A program made the position numbers and the translations under genes. A stretch of DNA of 64,000 bases from Prorocentrum cordatum (taxonomy: Eukaryota; Sar; Dinophyceae; Prorocentrales; Prorocentraceae). Below, piece by piece: positions 22,150 through 32,255 of the stretch. The notes beneath the pieces were generated by a model that was not told the DNA's origin, made no database searches, and worked only from the letters and a program-made list of their open reading frames with translations. Position 1 is the stretch's first letter; each line of letters begins with the position of its first letter. The stretch lies in assembly GCA_963575745.1 (NCBI GenBank), contig CAUYUJ010014337.1, forward strand, positions 118,821 to 182,820, written 5' to 3'.

Positions 22150-22500
22150 GGCGAGTATGTGCTGCGAGCGGCTGGAGCGCTCGCGCTCGGTCAAAGCGAG
22201 TGGCCGCAAGCCGCGCCGTGTGCGGCTGGCAACGCTCGCGCTGGGTAAACGTACGTCGCTGGAGCCCACGCAGTGCGCGGCTGGAGCGCCCGCGCTCGTG
22301 AAGAGCGCATGGCTGGAACCCACGCCGCGTGCGGCTGGAACGCTCGCGTGCGGAGCCCACGCCGTGGGCGGCTGGAGCTGTGTCGCCGAGCCAGAACCCA
22401 CACCGTCGGCGGCTGGAACAGTCTCGCTGGGTAACATTGAAGGCTGGAATCGACGCCGTGGGCGGCTGGCACACCTTCTCTTGTAAATTTTGGGGGCTGG
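22150..22500. repeat. Degenerate 53-bp tandem repeat (GCGGCTGGAGCGCTCGCG)
   Basis: Seven GCGGCTGG-anchored units at about 22168, 22225, 22278, 22330, 22369, 22411 and 22463, mostly 52-57 bp apart, some 39-42 bp. Each combines CTGGAACCCACGCCG and GCTCGCGCTGGGTAA words. Confidence 0.75.
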
Positions 22501-22679
22501 AGTCACCCCTTGTTGCCGGCATAGGCGGTCGGAATGCTTGCCAAACTTGCAGGCTGGAGACTCGCCCTGCTTAGGGCTCTCAAAATATGAATACGTCGGG
22601 GGGGAGGGTGGGACGGGCCACGGGCGGGTGTCCTAACATTGTATCCACGCATCGCTCCCAGACTGGGTCAATCCGCGCG

Positions 22680-22925
22680 TTCGTGTGTCGGTCAATCGGT
22701 CCGTCGGTCGTCGTCGGTCGTCGTCGTCTCGGTCCGTCGGTCGGTCGCTCGGTCGTCGTCTCGATCGGTCCGGCTGGACGGTCGTCGTCGGTTCAGTCGG
22801 TCAGTCTGTCAGTCGGTCGATTAGTCAGTCGGTCGGTCGGTCGTTCGGTCCAGTCGTCGGTCGCCGGTCGGTCGGTCGTAGTCGTCGGTGGTCGTCGTAT
22901 CGGTCGTCGGTCGTCGGTCCACGGT
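22680..22925. repeat. GGTC/GTC microsatellite
   Basis: CGGTCGGTCGTCGTCGGTC units over 245 bp. Confidence 0.9.
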
Positions 22926-24000
22926 CGGGATCCACCCACGCCATGGCGCGCTCTGCAAGCGCGCCACTGGAGCCCAAGCTGATACGGATGCAATGAGGTT
23001 GAGAACCAGACGCTGGACCCAGAATCTGCCCGATATTCTATGCTCATGAAAATTTCATTGTCCACTGACTGTAGGGAAAGAGTCGGGCCTTACAATGACA
23101 GCGTTATGGATAACAAACATCGCATCTCTGGGTCGTCGTCGTGCTTCGTCGCCGTCTCCGGCATCTGTCGTAGTATTGCCGTTTGTGGCGTCGTCTTCGC
23201 CTTCGTCTGTGTCGCCGTCTGTGTTCTCCCCACTTATTTGGCGTCCCTGTGCGCAACTCGCACCGCTGTGGCCAAGGCGCTGCTCCAACCGACTGGCGCG
23301 TGCGCCGAACCCGCCGCGAAAAAAATGTCATCGTCTGTGTCGTAATCTGTGTCGTCGTCGTCGTCGTGGTTGCCGTTGTTGTAGTCGTCGTTGTCGACGT
23401 CTGTGCCGTCGACGTCGGCGTCATCTTTGTCGTCGTGTTTGTGGGCGCCTTGGTGGTTGTGTCGTCGTCGTTGCATCGTCGCCTTTGCAGTCGTCGACGT
23501 CGACTCGTCCTTACCCTCCTTGCTGTCCCCTAACTTCGCTCATTTCATCATCTCTCTCTCTCTATCTCTTTCTCTCTTTATCTCTCTGTTTCTCTCTTTC
23601 TCTGTTTCTATCTCTCTCTCTCTCTTTCACTCGGTACATGTATATATATACATATATATATGTTACTTCCAGGTTGTATCCTCCCTCCACCCTCCCTCCT
23701 TCACCCCCTACCTCCCCTCTCTCCTCTCCCCTTCCTTCCCAATCCACCCTTCCACCCTCCCACCTCCCACCTCTTTCCTCCCCCCCCGCCTCCCTCCTCC
23801 TCAACCTCTGCCAGCGTCCTCTTCAGCATCCTCCTCCCGACAGCCGCACCCTTCATCTTCTCCTCCTCCTCCTCCTCCTCCTCCTCCTCCTCCTCCTCCT
23901 CCTCCTCCTCCTCCCCCTCCTCCTCCTCCCCCCCGTACCTCCCTCTCGCGCCTCCACCTCCTGCTCCGCCTCCTCCCTCTCCTCTGCCTCGACCCAACTC
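22926..24000. repeat. GTC, CT and TCC microsatellites in unique sequence
   Basis: GTC-rich DNA (about 23130-23500), CT/TTTCTC tract (23550-23632), a short TATATATACATATATATATG tract (23641-23662) and a TCC array (23861-23930). No gene is supported before the retrotransposon start. Confidence 0.75.
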
Positions 24001-24176
24001 AAGCAATCTGGGCTAGAGCGCAAGTCCCTCGCCCCCGTGCGCAGGGCAGCTTCGCGCTCAGAGCCCAGCCTCGGTACCTCCCCGCGGTGCTTGGGGCACA
24101 CCGCTTCTCTCGGGCTGAGGATCAGCCCGTCTCTCCCGAGATAGAGTGGTGACGAGATCCGAGGAGTCCAGCGTCC

Positions 24177-25253
24177 ATGGCACCATGGTCGACATGCCGC
24201 TCGTGCGGGCAATGTGAATACAATGAGAAACTCGAGCAGCGTGATCGGAAGTGCACTCGCTGTGGACGCAAAGTGAAGCTCTACGTTCAGAAGCCCAAGA
24301 GCCCCAGTGCGCCGAAGGGTATCCTCAAGAACGTGAGCTTCGCCGAGGACAGGGATGCAGGAAACAATCAGTCCACGCCCCGCGGCTCCAAGGCGGGCAA
24401 GGGCTCGCGTGGACAGGCTGGTGAATCATCAGCCCGCAGCCTCCTTGAGCAGGCGATCGTCGCCGCGCAGGACCCCAAGCTGAAGGACACTCTGATGCAG
24501 CAGGTCGCCCAGCTCAAGCGTGAGGAGGCTCTGCAGCAGCAGCCCAAGGACGCACTTCCCTCTCTTCAGAGGGCTGACAGTGCGTGGAGGGACGCCAACA
24601 ACCGCCACACTCAAGCAGTCCAGTCAGTTCTTCGCATCCGTCGGCAATTGGAAGCAGCGGAGCTCAAGGAGCGTCGTCTTGCCGAGGAGCTTGCGGAGGC
24701 TACCATCGTAAAGCAGCAGGCCACGCGCGCTTTGGCGGCGGCCGAAGGAGTAGTGCCCAAGCCCGAGGGGAAGGCCGATGACAAGAGCGGCAAACCTTTC
24801 GAGCTCGTGTACGACCACACGCTTTTTGACAACCTTGATGAGTTGGAATGCGAGGATTCCGAGAAGGAGACCTTGAGGAAGATTCATAGTGAACTACAGT
24901 CAGCTAAGACCACCCTTGACGGCAAGGCCGACGAGGTCACCACGATGCTGAATAATGCCCAGGACATGCGTCAGGCCATCAAGGAGCGCTTGATGAAGAA
25001 GAGGCGCACGGCCGAGGGCCAGGCCGCGCCCCCCGCCGCGCCGCAGCCAGGCGAGGCCGGAGCCCCCGCAGCCAGCGGAGGCAGCGGCAGCCAGGCGGCG
25101 GCGGCGCCTCAGGCGCCCGCGGGCGCGGCAACAGGCTGTGCCCCAGCCGATGGCCATGCAGAGCGCGCTCGTGCTGAGGCCGCCAAGCTCTCAGCCGCCA
25201 AGTTCCAGTCCCAGCAGGACCTATCGGAGGACCCGACGTCCGCCTCAGCTTGA
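24177..25253 (+). CDS. LINE ORF1 protein: zinc-ribbon plus coiled coil
   Basis: A 358-residue protein, ATG at 24177. The N-terminus has a compact Cys cluster, C7-x2-C10 and C26-x2-C29, typical of a zinc ribbon and probably nucleic-acid binding. A basic linker follows (residues about 30-80). A long charged Lys/Glu/Gln/Ala helical region with coiled-coil character spans about 90-280. The last 80 residues are Ala/Pro/Gly-rich low complexity, then an Ala/Glu helix. By position and architecture it should be the RNA-binding chaperone of a LINE ribonucleoprotein. It ends in TGA at 25251, directly followed by CTAG and an in-frame ORF2, so a fused ORF1-ORF2 product by stop readthrough is plausible. 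I do not recognise a named ORF1 family. Confidence 0.85.
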   Translation: MAPWSTCRSCGQCEYNEKLEQRDRKCTRCGRKVKLYVQKPKSPSAPKGILKNVSFAEDRDAGNNQSTPRGSKAGKGSRGQAGESSARSLLEQAIVAAQDPKLKDTLMQQVAQLKREEALQQQPKDALPSLQRADSAWRDANNRHTQAVQSVLRIRRQLEAAELKERRLAEELAEATIVKQQATRALAAAEGVVPKPEGKADDKSGKPFELVYDHTLFDNLDELECEDSEKETLRKIHSELQSAKTTLDGKADEVTTMLNNAQDMRQAIKERLMKKRRTAEGQAAPPAAPQPGEAGAPAASGGSGSQAAAAPQAPAGAATGCAPADGHAERARAEAAKLSAAKFQSQQDLSEDPTSASA

Positions 25254-25257
25254 CTAG
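25251..25257 (+). promoter_or_regulatory. Candidate stop-codon readthrough signal TGACTAG
   Basis: ORF1 ends TGA and the next four bases are CTAG; ORF2 codons continue in the same frame with no further stop until the first frameshift. UGA followed by CUAG is the established efficient readthrough context in animal and viral genes. No in-frame ATG lies near the ORF2 start (first ATG in frame at 25323, inside the endonuclease fold), which favours readthrough or reinitiation over a normal start. Confidence 0.55.
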
Positions 25258-25928
25258 ATGTGGCACCAACCAGCACGAGCGATGACCAGTATACGCAGCT
25301 TCTGTTTGGCAGCGTTACCGCCATGGGGGAGAAGGTGTGGAACTTCATCCGTAGGGCCCGCGAAAAGGATAGCCATCCGATTTTTTGCTTAGTTGAGACG
25401 CATGTCTCCCGCACTGCCTTGCGTGAGTGGACGAAGAAGTCCCGCCAGTCTTGTCTCAGGTTAGTTGCCAACCCAGCTCGGGCTACAGGCAAATCCACGA
25501 CTGCACGGGGATTCGAGAAAGCCACTGAAGGAGGTGAGTGGATTTTGGCTCCTGGACACTACCAGGTGCACTCGCTCGCCCCCCAGCTGAATATGCCAGA
25601 GTATCAGTTTGACGGCCAGTCGGCCATAGACGGTTTCACGGCGGTTGTTGCTCACTTGTCAGGCTACTCAGTCGTGATTATAACATTTTACGGTTTCACT
25701 TCGGTCGGCCTTGCCGACGATAATATCGCTCGCTTCGCGAAACTAGGAGCTTTTTTGTCCGCGCTCCAGCTGCCCTGGATTGTGGTGGGAGATTTCAACG
25801 CATCTTCGACGTCTCTCGCAGCTTCGGGGTTTTTGGCGCGAGTCGGGGGCGAGGTCGTCAAGGCCCCCATCGATTACACGTGCGACGCTGGAAAAAAGTG
25901 GCAGTCACATCGATTATGTAGTCCGTAG
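25254..25928 (+). CDS. LINE ORF2 part 1: AP-like endonuclease (frameshifted end)
   Basis: About 220 residues of an endonuclease/exonuclease/phosphatase fold, the nuclease that nicks target DNA to prime reverse transcription. Visible landmarks are CLVETHV (catalytic Glu), the central SVVIITFYGFTS strand, and WIVVGDFNAS (Asp/Asn pair). The frame breaks just after CDAGKK at an A6 run near 25891; the expected final motif, SHIDYVV, is found immediately downstream in the +1 frame (about 25904-25924). The domain is therefore complete but split. Only non-ATG codons are available near 25254-25262, so the start depends on readthrough of the ORF1 stop. Confidence 0.8.
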   Translation, partial: LDVAPTSTSDDQYTQLLFGSVTAMGEKVWNFIRRAREKDSHPIFCLVETHVSRTALREWTKKSRQSCLRLVANPARATGKSTTARGFEKATEGGEWILAPGHYQVHSLAPQLNMPEYQFDGQSAIDGFTAVVAHLSGYSVVIITFYGFTSVGLADDNIARFAKLGAFLSALQLPWIVVGDFNASSTSLAASGFLARVGGEVVKAPIDYTCDAGKKWQSHRLCSP

Positions 25929-26680
25929 TTTCGCAGCCGCCGCGTATCTAGCACAGGTGCAGGCGGCCCTTTCAGTACCATGGAAGACCCATTGTGGTTT
26001 GCAGCTGACCCTTCGTTCGTCTGCCCGTCAACTACTCACGCGCCGACTCGAGCTGCCAGCTCGTTTGCCCCAGGTGTCCAGGCCCGTCCGTGAGCCCACG
26101 CCTGGATCGAAGTCGCAGCGCGCTAAAGTTGAGCGCGCGGCTGCCACTCAGCTTGCAGTCGAGAAGCGTCGAGATCGGTATCTAGAACTTTACGGTGACC
26201 TTTGGAAGGCTGCTGACGCTGATACGGTCGGCACTGGCCCAGCCAGCACGGCAGCTCCAGCTTTGGATCCAGATGTTGACGATTTAAATCGGCTCGGTGA
26301 GGACCCCTTCGACCACCTTTTGGATGGATGCGAAGAGGAAGATCCCTGGGCCGACGAGTCTAGCTTCTGCCCTCGTGCTAATATGGGAACCGCCAAGGAT
26401 ACGCACACCTTGACCCACGCCGTCGTTGGGAAGGGTAGGCCGTCTGAGGTGGATCCTGGTGTGGCCGTGGAGCCCGCTGTCCAGCTTCCAGCCAGCAGCG
26501 ACTCCAAGGTGGAGCCCATTTCGTCTTCGCAATGCAGTGTGCCCTCTTCTTCTCTGGGGGCTGCCGAGGTTACGACCTCCGCTGGACACGCCGTCGTGGA
26601 CAGTGGAATGCGTGCCGAAGCAGCGCCCAGCTGGGTGGAGCCCAACACTCGGCCTTTTGTCTGGAACCCGAAGCTCCTGT
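25892..26680 (+). CDS. LINE ORF2 part 2: endonuclease end and linker
   Basis: Shifted-frame continuation beginning with the SHIDYVV endonuclease motif, then the linker between endonuclease and RT: a basic helix (SKSQRAKVERAAATQLAVEK region) and an acidic stretch (DDLNRLGEDPFDHLLDGCEE). The frame breaks again around 26670-26684 (CTCCTGTTTTC); protein-like text resumes in the other frame with VFKLPQYAPC. This region is variable in LINEs and no domain is assigned. Confidence 0.7.
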
Positions 26681-29600
26681 TTTCAAGTTGCCTCAGTACG
26701 CTCCGTGCATTGAATGGGGTCTGGTTCCTCCAGTGGATGCTGGTACACCGTCCGTTTCCAACGCGTCGATCACCCACCCCAGCGAGTTTCAAGAGCCACC
26801 CCCCAAAGGTTTGGAGAACACCGAGGTCAGCTTCTGTATCCCAGCCGAGACCTGGATCGAAGCCAGGACTGCGGTCGGGTTCATCCCTGAATGCCAGGGC
26901 CCTCCTCCCCTTGCCTTTGCGTCGTCCGTAGCCGCTAGGCTTGGATCCCCATCCGTCGGCCCCGTCTCGGCTCTATATGCCTCATGGGTGACGGCGTTGG
27001 AAAGGACGGTGTATGAGCATCATGGGGTGGACGGCCCGCCCTCGGCGTCCCGCGGCAGAGGGTATTCTTTCAAAGTTGTCGAACAGCGTGTGCCCAATAA
27101 AGGTAGGTTAGTGCCGTATCGTGATGTGGTTGCTTCTTGGTGGGAGCGAGTCCACACGGTATTGCTGAGACTTAACAATCATCGTACACGTGGAAACGGC
27201 TATGCCCAACAATCCCAATTACAAATTGCGCGCCGTAACTTGTTGGCTGAATCGCCAGACTTGGCCCACAGGGGCCTTCGAGAGGGAACTGATCCGCCCT
27301 GGGAGGTTTGGAAAAGAGCTTCAGAAGACCAATATAAGCTTGCAAATTTTGTACACTCGGCTAGGAAGATAGCAGCTCGCTGCCGGCGCCGTGCCATGCG
27401 AGCTTCGATATATGAGCTCCGTGACTGGATGGCACAGCCGGCTGCGTCAGGCGTTTTGCACCGCGCGATGCGGCAAGAACCTTTGCCCGTAGACGAGGTC
27501 ACGGTCGGCCAGCAAGTTGTATTTCACCCGCGGGATATTGTTGATGCCAAAGCCAAGGTCTTTAGAGATCTCTGGGCCCCTGGACCTTTGGAGGAAACCA
27601 AGGTTCTGGAAGCTTTCGACAGAGCCCGAGTCGAGGCTCGACAGGATCCCCTGGAGCCAATCTCGGTTTTAGACATTCGCCAGGCTGCCCATGCGATGCG
27701 CCCTCGTGCAGGCATGGGTGTTGATGTCTTGTCGCCGACGGACGTCGAGCGATTGCCCGATGTTGCCCTTGACGAGTTAGCCCGCTTGTATGGAGTGATT
27801 GAAGAGACCCTCACTTGGCCAGCACAATTGGGATTAACCATAGGGCGCATGATTCCGAAAAAAGCCTCAGGGGACAGGGTCATAGGGCTGCTCACGATGG
27901 TGGCTGGAATCTGGAGTCTCATACGCGAACCTTTGATTAAGACTTGGGCCAACGAGTCCGAGCCCATGCGGGACGCTGCGATTTCAGGAAATTCTGCTTT
28001 ACGAGAAGATTTTATGAGAGTCTGCGAGGAAGAGGTTTCAGGCACTCTTGGGATTCCCACGGGCCATGGACTTCTGGACATCCAGGGGTTCCACGACGCT
28101 ATGGAGTGGTTTCTTCTCATACCAGCAGCAATGCGTTTGGGATTTCCGCCAGTAGTTCTGGTTTTAGAGCTTGTGCAATGCCTTATGCCGCGTGCTGTAG
28201 GTCAATGTGGAGCTTTTGCCGAACCCATACTCCCAACGAGAAGCACCGTGCAGGGTTTACGGGGAGGAACCAGGTTTGCAAGGTGCCTCACATATTTTAT
28301 CCTTTCAAAGATTACTATCGCACATCCAGGTATGGGTTCGAGGCTCTGGATAGATGATTTATCTCAGCGGGTCCACGCATCTCGAGCACAGCTGCGTCAA
28401 AGACTACTATCAGGTCTTTTGGATACCTGCCGTGCCCTGCAGCGCGAATCTTTGACCGTTTCGCCAAAGAGCATCATCTTGTGCTCTAACATTGCCGATG
28501 CGAAGTATATCTCCAAGAAACTTCAGGTCGCTGGTTTTGAAGTTCGCCCCCAATCTCAGGCCGGCTACCCGGGGGTGGATTTGGGAGGAGGTACCCGACA
28601 CGCTCGTCAGCTACTGTCGAAAAGAGTGGTGAAGGGCAAACAGATGCATCGGAAAGTAGTTGGTTTTGCACGTGCTGCTCGACGGTACAACGTCACCAGC
28701 AAGCTGACACGGGTCGGCACCCTGTCAGCCCAGCTCTACGGGCACCAGCTGCACGGCGTCTTTGGAGCCGCTATGCTAGGGGCTCGTCGTCAGTTCGGAG
28801 CGGCGTGCGGCACTGGAAAGAAGGGCCGATGTCTGACCACGCTGCTGGACATCAGATGCTCTGGAGGGGATCCTGCACGTACGTTGCCGCGGGCTTGCCT
28901 CGACCTCTGGCTTCGCCAGTGGCTTTCGCTGCCGTCGACGCGGCCAGGCATATTTCGTGCTTGGCCCAAGCTGCTGGAACGTTTTCGAAGCACCCCTGAG
29001 AATCAGAGATCTCGGTGTGTTCGGGGACCCACAGGTGCTGTAATATTGTACTTGCTTCAAGCAGGCTGGGACCCCGTGGAGCCCTCGCACTGGAATGCTC
29101 CTGATGACTGTGGCGATCTAGCAGCTTGGCGTTTCCCATCTTCAGAGCTTTCTTGGAACCTGATCGAGGATAACCCTGGCCCCCTCTTGGACGATTTCGA
29201 CCAGTCCATCCAGAATCAGCTTTGGAGGAATGCTTCTCAACGCTATTGTGGTGAAGGGATGCAATGGGGGATCGATAATTACTCGATGCGCCGCCTTTTG
29301 AAGCAGCTACTCGTCGCCCCACATGGGACCCGTTTAAGTGAACTGCTTGTCTCAGTGGCTACAGGCGGATCTTGGCCACGGGTTCGCCGACATGAGCAGC
29401 TGAAAGGGAAGCAGGAAGTTTTATGTCCCAGGTGTTTTGCGGAGCCCGAGACCCCCTTCCATAGGATTTGGGGATGTGCTGAGAACAGGGGGTGTAAGGC
29501 ATATACAGATTCTGAATCGCTCACGTCGGCAGCGCATGCAGGTGCAGACTCTGAAGCGTGCGTTTGGCTGCGGGGCCTCATCCCTGCAGCGTGGACTGCA

Positions 29601-30010
29601 GTGCCACCGCCCCCGTCTTCGGAAGACTGGCACATTCGAGGCAGCTCGTCGAACGATCTTGAGGGCTGTCTTGGAGAGGGGTCCGATCACGATCCCATCA
29701 TTGTTTTTGGCGATGCAAGTGGAGGTAGCAATGCAGCAGACCAGCGGTTCATTCGTGTGGGGCTCGGGATTGTTGCATTCGGCTCGTTTGAGCCCTGCCG
29801 CATTCGGTCGTCGGCGAGTGGGCCTTTAGTTGGGAAATCTCAGTCCGTGCCCCGAGGTGAACTCCGAGCTCTTTTGTTGGCTGTGGAATGCACGCGCGGT
29901 GTCGTTTGTTATGTGACAGACAATGAAGCTGTGGCCCAGGGTTTCTATTCTGGTTTGTATAAGAGGCCCTCTGGGCCCAATGCTGACCTCTGGCTGATCC
30001 TGGGAAAAAA
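26675..30010 (+). CDS. LINE ORF2 part 3: reverse transcriptase and RNase H
   Basis: About 1100 residues. RT landmarks in order are LTIGRMIPKK and DRVIGLLTMV (fingers), LDIQGFHDAMEW (motif A Asp), QGLRGGTRFA (motif B) and LWIDDLSQ (motif C; the two Asp codons are at 28353-28358). Motif C has Trp-Ile before the Asp pair where most LINEs have Tyr/Phe-Ala/Val. A Cys-His cluster CPRCFAEPETPFHRIWGC (29424-29477) follows the thumb. RNase H follows: FGDASGG (about 29712), RGELRALLLAVE and CYVTDNEA supply the acidic triad. The frame is lost at an A6 run (30006-30011), and the last RNase H motif lies in the next frame. A Met-rich upstream extension of this frame (26532-26674) overlaps part 2 and is not thought to be translated. 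Confidence 0.88.
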
Positions 30011-30728
30011 TTGCAGGCCCGTCCGACCCAGTTGAGTGTTCTCTTCATCAACTCGCACTTAACGGCTGATGATATCATTGCTCGCGAGGTCCCGCCCTGG
30101 CTTGCTCACGGCAATCTTGTTGCCGACGAGGTCACCAGCGCCGCGGCCCACCGTGCTCGCGTCCCCGACGAGGCGAGGGCGCGGGCCTACGAGGCCGAGA
30201 GGACGGCCGCCCTGGTCCGCCACCGCCTCGCGCGCGCCACGGCGGACGCGCTGGAGGCCGAGGAGCGGGGTGGGAACGGCGCCGAGAGGAGTAAGGACCC
30301 GCCTCCTCCTCCTCCCCCCGCCCCCTCCTTCGTCTCGGCCTTTTGCTCTGCCCGCAGCCTCAGCGACGATCGAATTGAGTTGTCTTCGATGTTGTGGCTC
30401 AGCCACCCTTGCCACCCAGAAAGAATGGTGGCAGTCAGATTGCTTTCAGCCCGTCACATTAGACAGTAAATGTGCAGCGGTCCCTCGGGGGGGGCGGCTC
30501 CATATAGCTGGGGGTTGGGTCGATCCGACACATGCGATGCGATTGCAACTTGCACACAGGGTTTGGTTCTGCCGTGGCTGCGGTCGCTACGGCAGTCAGC
30601 AGAATCGAGCCCTTAGCAAGCCATGTGACTTTCAGATCCCTGCTCATCGAGGCGAGTACCTCGATCGAATTGAGCAGGGGAAGTGGCCAAAGCTTCTTAG
30701 CAAAGCTGAGCAGCGAAGCCGCCTCTAG
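30011..30728 (+). CDS. LINE ORF2 part 4: RNase H end and C-terminal Cys finger
   Basis: After the A6 shift, the frame gives INSHLTADDI and WLAHGNLVADEVTSAAA, the final RNase H segment with its Asn/Ala/Asp helix, then a charged helix to about 30290. From 30291 a 67-nt stretch begins GTAAGG and ends in a pyrimidine tract plus CCCGCAG at 30357. Skipping it joins exactly to a frame that continues SATIELSCLRCCGS, EWWQSDC and HRVWFCRGCGRYGS to a TAG at 30728. The Cys-x2-Cys pairs suggest a terminal zinc finger. Without the skip, translation ends at 30469 in unrelated text. Confidence 0.65.
30291..30357 (+). other. Possible 67-nt GT-AG intron inside LINE ORF2
   Basis: Starts GTAAGGACCC, is almost pure pyrimidine from 30302, and ends TTTTGCTCTGCCCGCAG. 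Length 67 (remainder 1 on division by 3) exactly converts the upstream frame to the downstream conserved frame. A pyrimidine microsatellite insertion with a neighbouring indel is the alternative. Confidence 0.45.
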
Positions 30729-30780
30729 TTTGTTTTCTCGACTACGTCGAATAGCTCGATACTCGATACTCCTCTGCCTC

Positions 30781-31060
30781 GACCCTCCTTCTTCGCCTCC
30801 TTCCTCGAGCCTCCTCCTCCTCCTCCTCCTCCTCCTCCTCCTCCTGGAGCGCCCCGGCCCTCCCCCTCCTCCTGGAGCCCCTGGGTCCCTGCGGCCCCCC
30901 GGCGCCCCAAGGCCAACCAGTCCACCCTGCCCTCTCCCCGTCCCTCGACCACCCCCCCCTGCCCCTCAGAGCATGGCGCATGTGGCCTGCACGGCGTGAA
31001 CTCACGGGCGCAGCCCGTAATCTGATTCTCGCGAGGTAGACAGACAAAGAGAACTGCACC
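30781..31060. repeat. TCC array and GC-rich non-coding DNA
   Basis: TCC units at 30810-30845, followed by Pro-rich-looking C/G sequence; no gene. Confidence 0.7.
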
Positions 31061-31790
31061 ACCAGGCTATTTCGGTGGCAGTGCTAAGCCAGCGGGTGAG
31101 GAGATTTCGGTGGCAGTTGTAAGCCAGCGGGTGAGGAGATTTCGGCGGCAGTTTAAGCCAGCGGTTGAGGATATTTCGGTGGCAGTTGTAAGCCAGCTGG
31201 TGAGGATATTTCGGTGGCAGTTTTGAGCCAGCGGGTGAGGACATGTCGGTGGCAGTTTTGAGCCAGCGAGTGAGGACATGTCGGTGGCAGTTTTATGTTC
31301 GCGGGTGAGGATACTTTGGTGACAGTTTTAAGCCAGCTGGTGAGAATATTTCGGTGGCAGTTTTGAGCCAGCGGTTGAGGATGTTTCGGTGGCAGTTTTG
31401 AGCCCGCGGATATTTCGGTGGCAGTTTTAAGCCCGCGGATATTTCGGTGGCAATCTTAAGCCAGCGGGTGAATATATTTCGAACGCAGTTCTAAGCGAGC
31501 GGGTGAGGATATGTCGGTGGCAGTTTAAGCCAGCGGGTGAGGATATTTCGGTGGCAGTTTTAAGTCAGCGGGTGAGGATATTTCGGTGGCAATTTTCTTT
31601 TCGCGGGTGAGGATGTGTCGGTGGCAGTTTTATTGTCGCGGGTGAGGATATGTCACATATGTCGGTGGCAGTTCTAGGCCAGCGGGTGAGGATATTTCGA
31701 TGGCAGTTTTAAGCTAGCGGGTCAGGATATTACGGTGGCAGTTTTAAGCCAGCGGGTGAGGAAGTTTCGGTGGCAGTTTTAAACTAGTGG
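31061..31790 (+). repeat. 34-bp minisatellite, about 20 copies
   Basis: Head-to-tail units made of TTTCGGTGGCAGTTTTAAGC and CAGCGGGTGAGGATA, 33-36 bp long, with some shortened units (31400-31450). About 730 bp in all, followed directly by a GGA tract. Confidence 0.9.
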
Positions 31791-31794
31791 GAAA

Positions 31795-32095
31795 GAAGGA
31801 GGAGGAGGAGGAGGAGGAGGAGGAGGAGGAGGAGGGAGGAACCGAGAAGAGCTGTGCTCGGCGCGGGCATCCAGCGGCCACGCAATGCGTCATTCGCTTG
31901 GTTGGCCCAGCCGACGGCTACGCATCCAGCGCGGTGCTCCGCCCGTATATATGCTCGCCCCTTGGCGTGGGGCTGGCGGGGGGCCAAGGGGCGAGCTGCC
32001 CGGTGATATGCATTTGTTCATATACCCCAATCAGAGCTTGCCTCTGTAGGGGTCCTAGCAGATTCATATGGTTAGGTTAGGTTCGACGCCGATTT
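31795..32095. other. GGA tract then unique sequence
   Basis: GGA units at 31797-31835. The remainder is unique; 31960-31995 has a GCTCGCCCC..GGGGCGAGC inverted pair. No gene. Confidence 0.55.
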
Positions 32096-32099
32096 TCGC

Positions 32100-32255
32100 C
32101 GCACGCCCGGGTGCATGGGAGCCCGGGGAAATCCGCGGGTGCCCGGGTGCCTTGGTGCCCGGGTGCCCCGGTGCCTGGGTGCCCGTGTGCCCGGGCGGGT
32201 GCCCGGGTGCCTGGGTGCCCAAGTGCCCGGGTGCCCAGGTGCCCGGCAGCTCTAT
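32100..32255. repeat. GTGCCCGGGT decamer-type minisatellite
   Basis: About fifteen GGTGCCCGGGTGCC/TGGGTGCCCG units over 150 bp. Confidence 0.9.

Larger units (their letters stand above)
24001..30780 (+). mobile_element. LINE-like non-LTR retrotransposon (ORF1 + APE-RT-RNase H)
   Basis: A nearly full-length non-LTR element. Its components are a GC-rich leader (about 24001-24176, 5' edge not defined), ORF1 24177-25253, a UGA-CUAG junction, and ORF2 to 30728. A short tail follows with CTCGATA repeats (about 30755-30770), typical of LINE 3' ends. ORF2 needs three one-nucleotide-class frame corrections and one 67-nt excision to read through. Two of the three shifts sit at A6 runs, so sequencing error and recent decay are both possible. 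Codon use and GC are lower than the flanking arrays, and the element is the clearest protein-coding DNA on the plus strand. Confidence 0.9.

Noticed and set aside
31061-31790. Tandem 34-bp units as a CRISPR array
   Set aside because: Units are contiguous with no unique spacers, and the window is eukaryotic.
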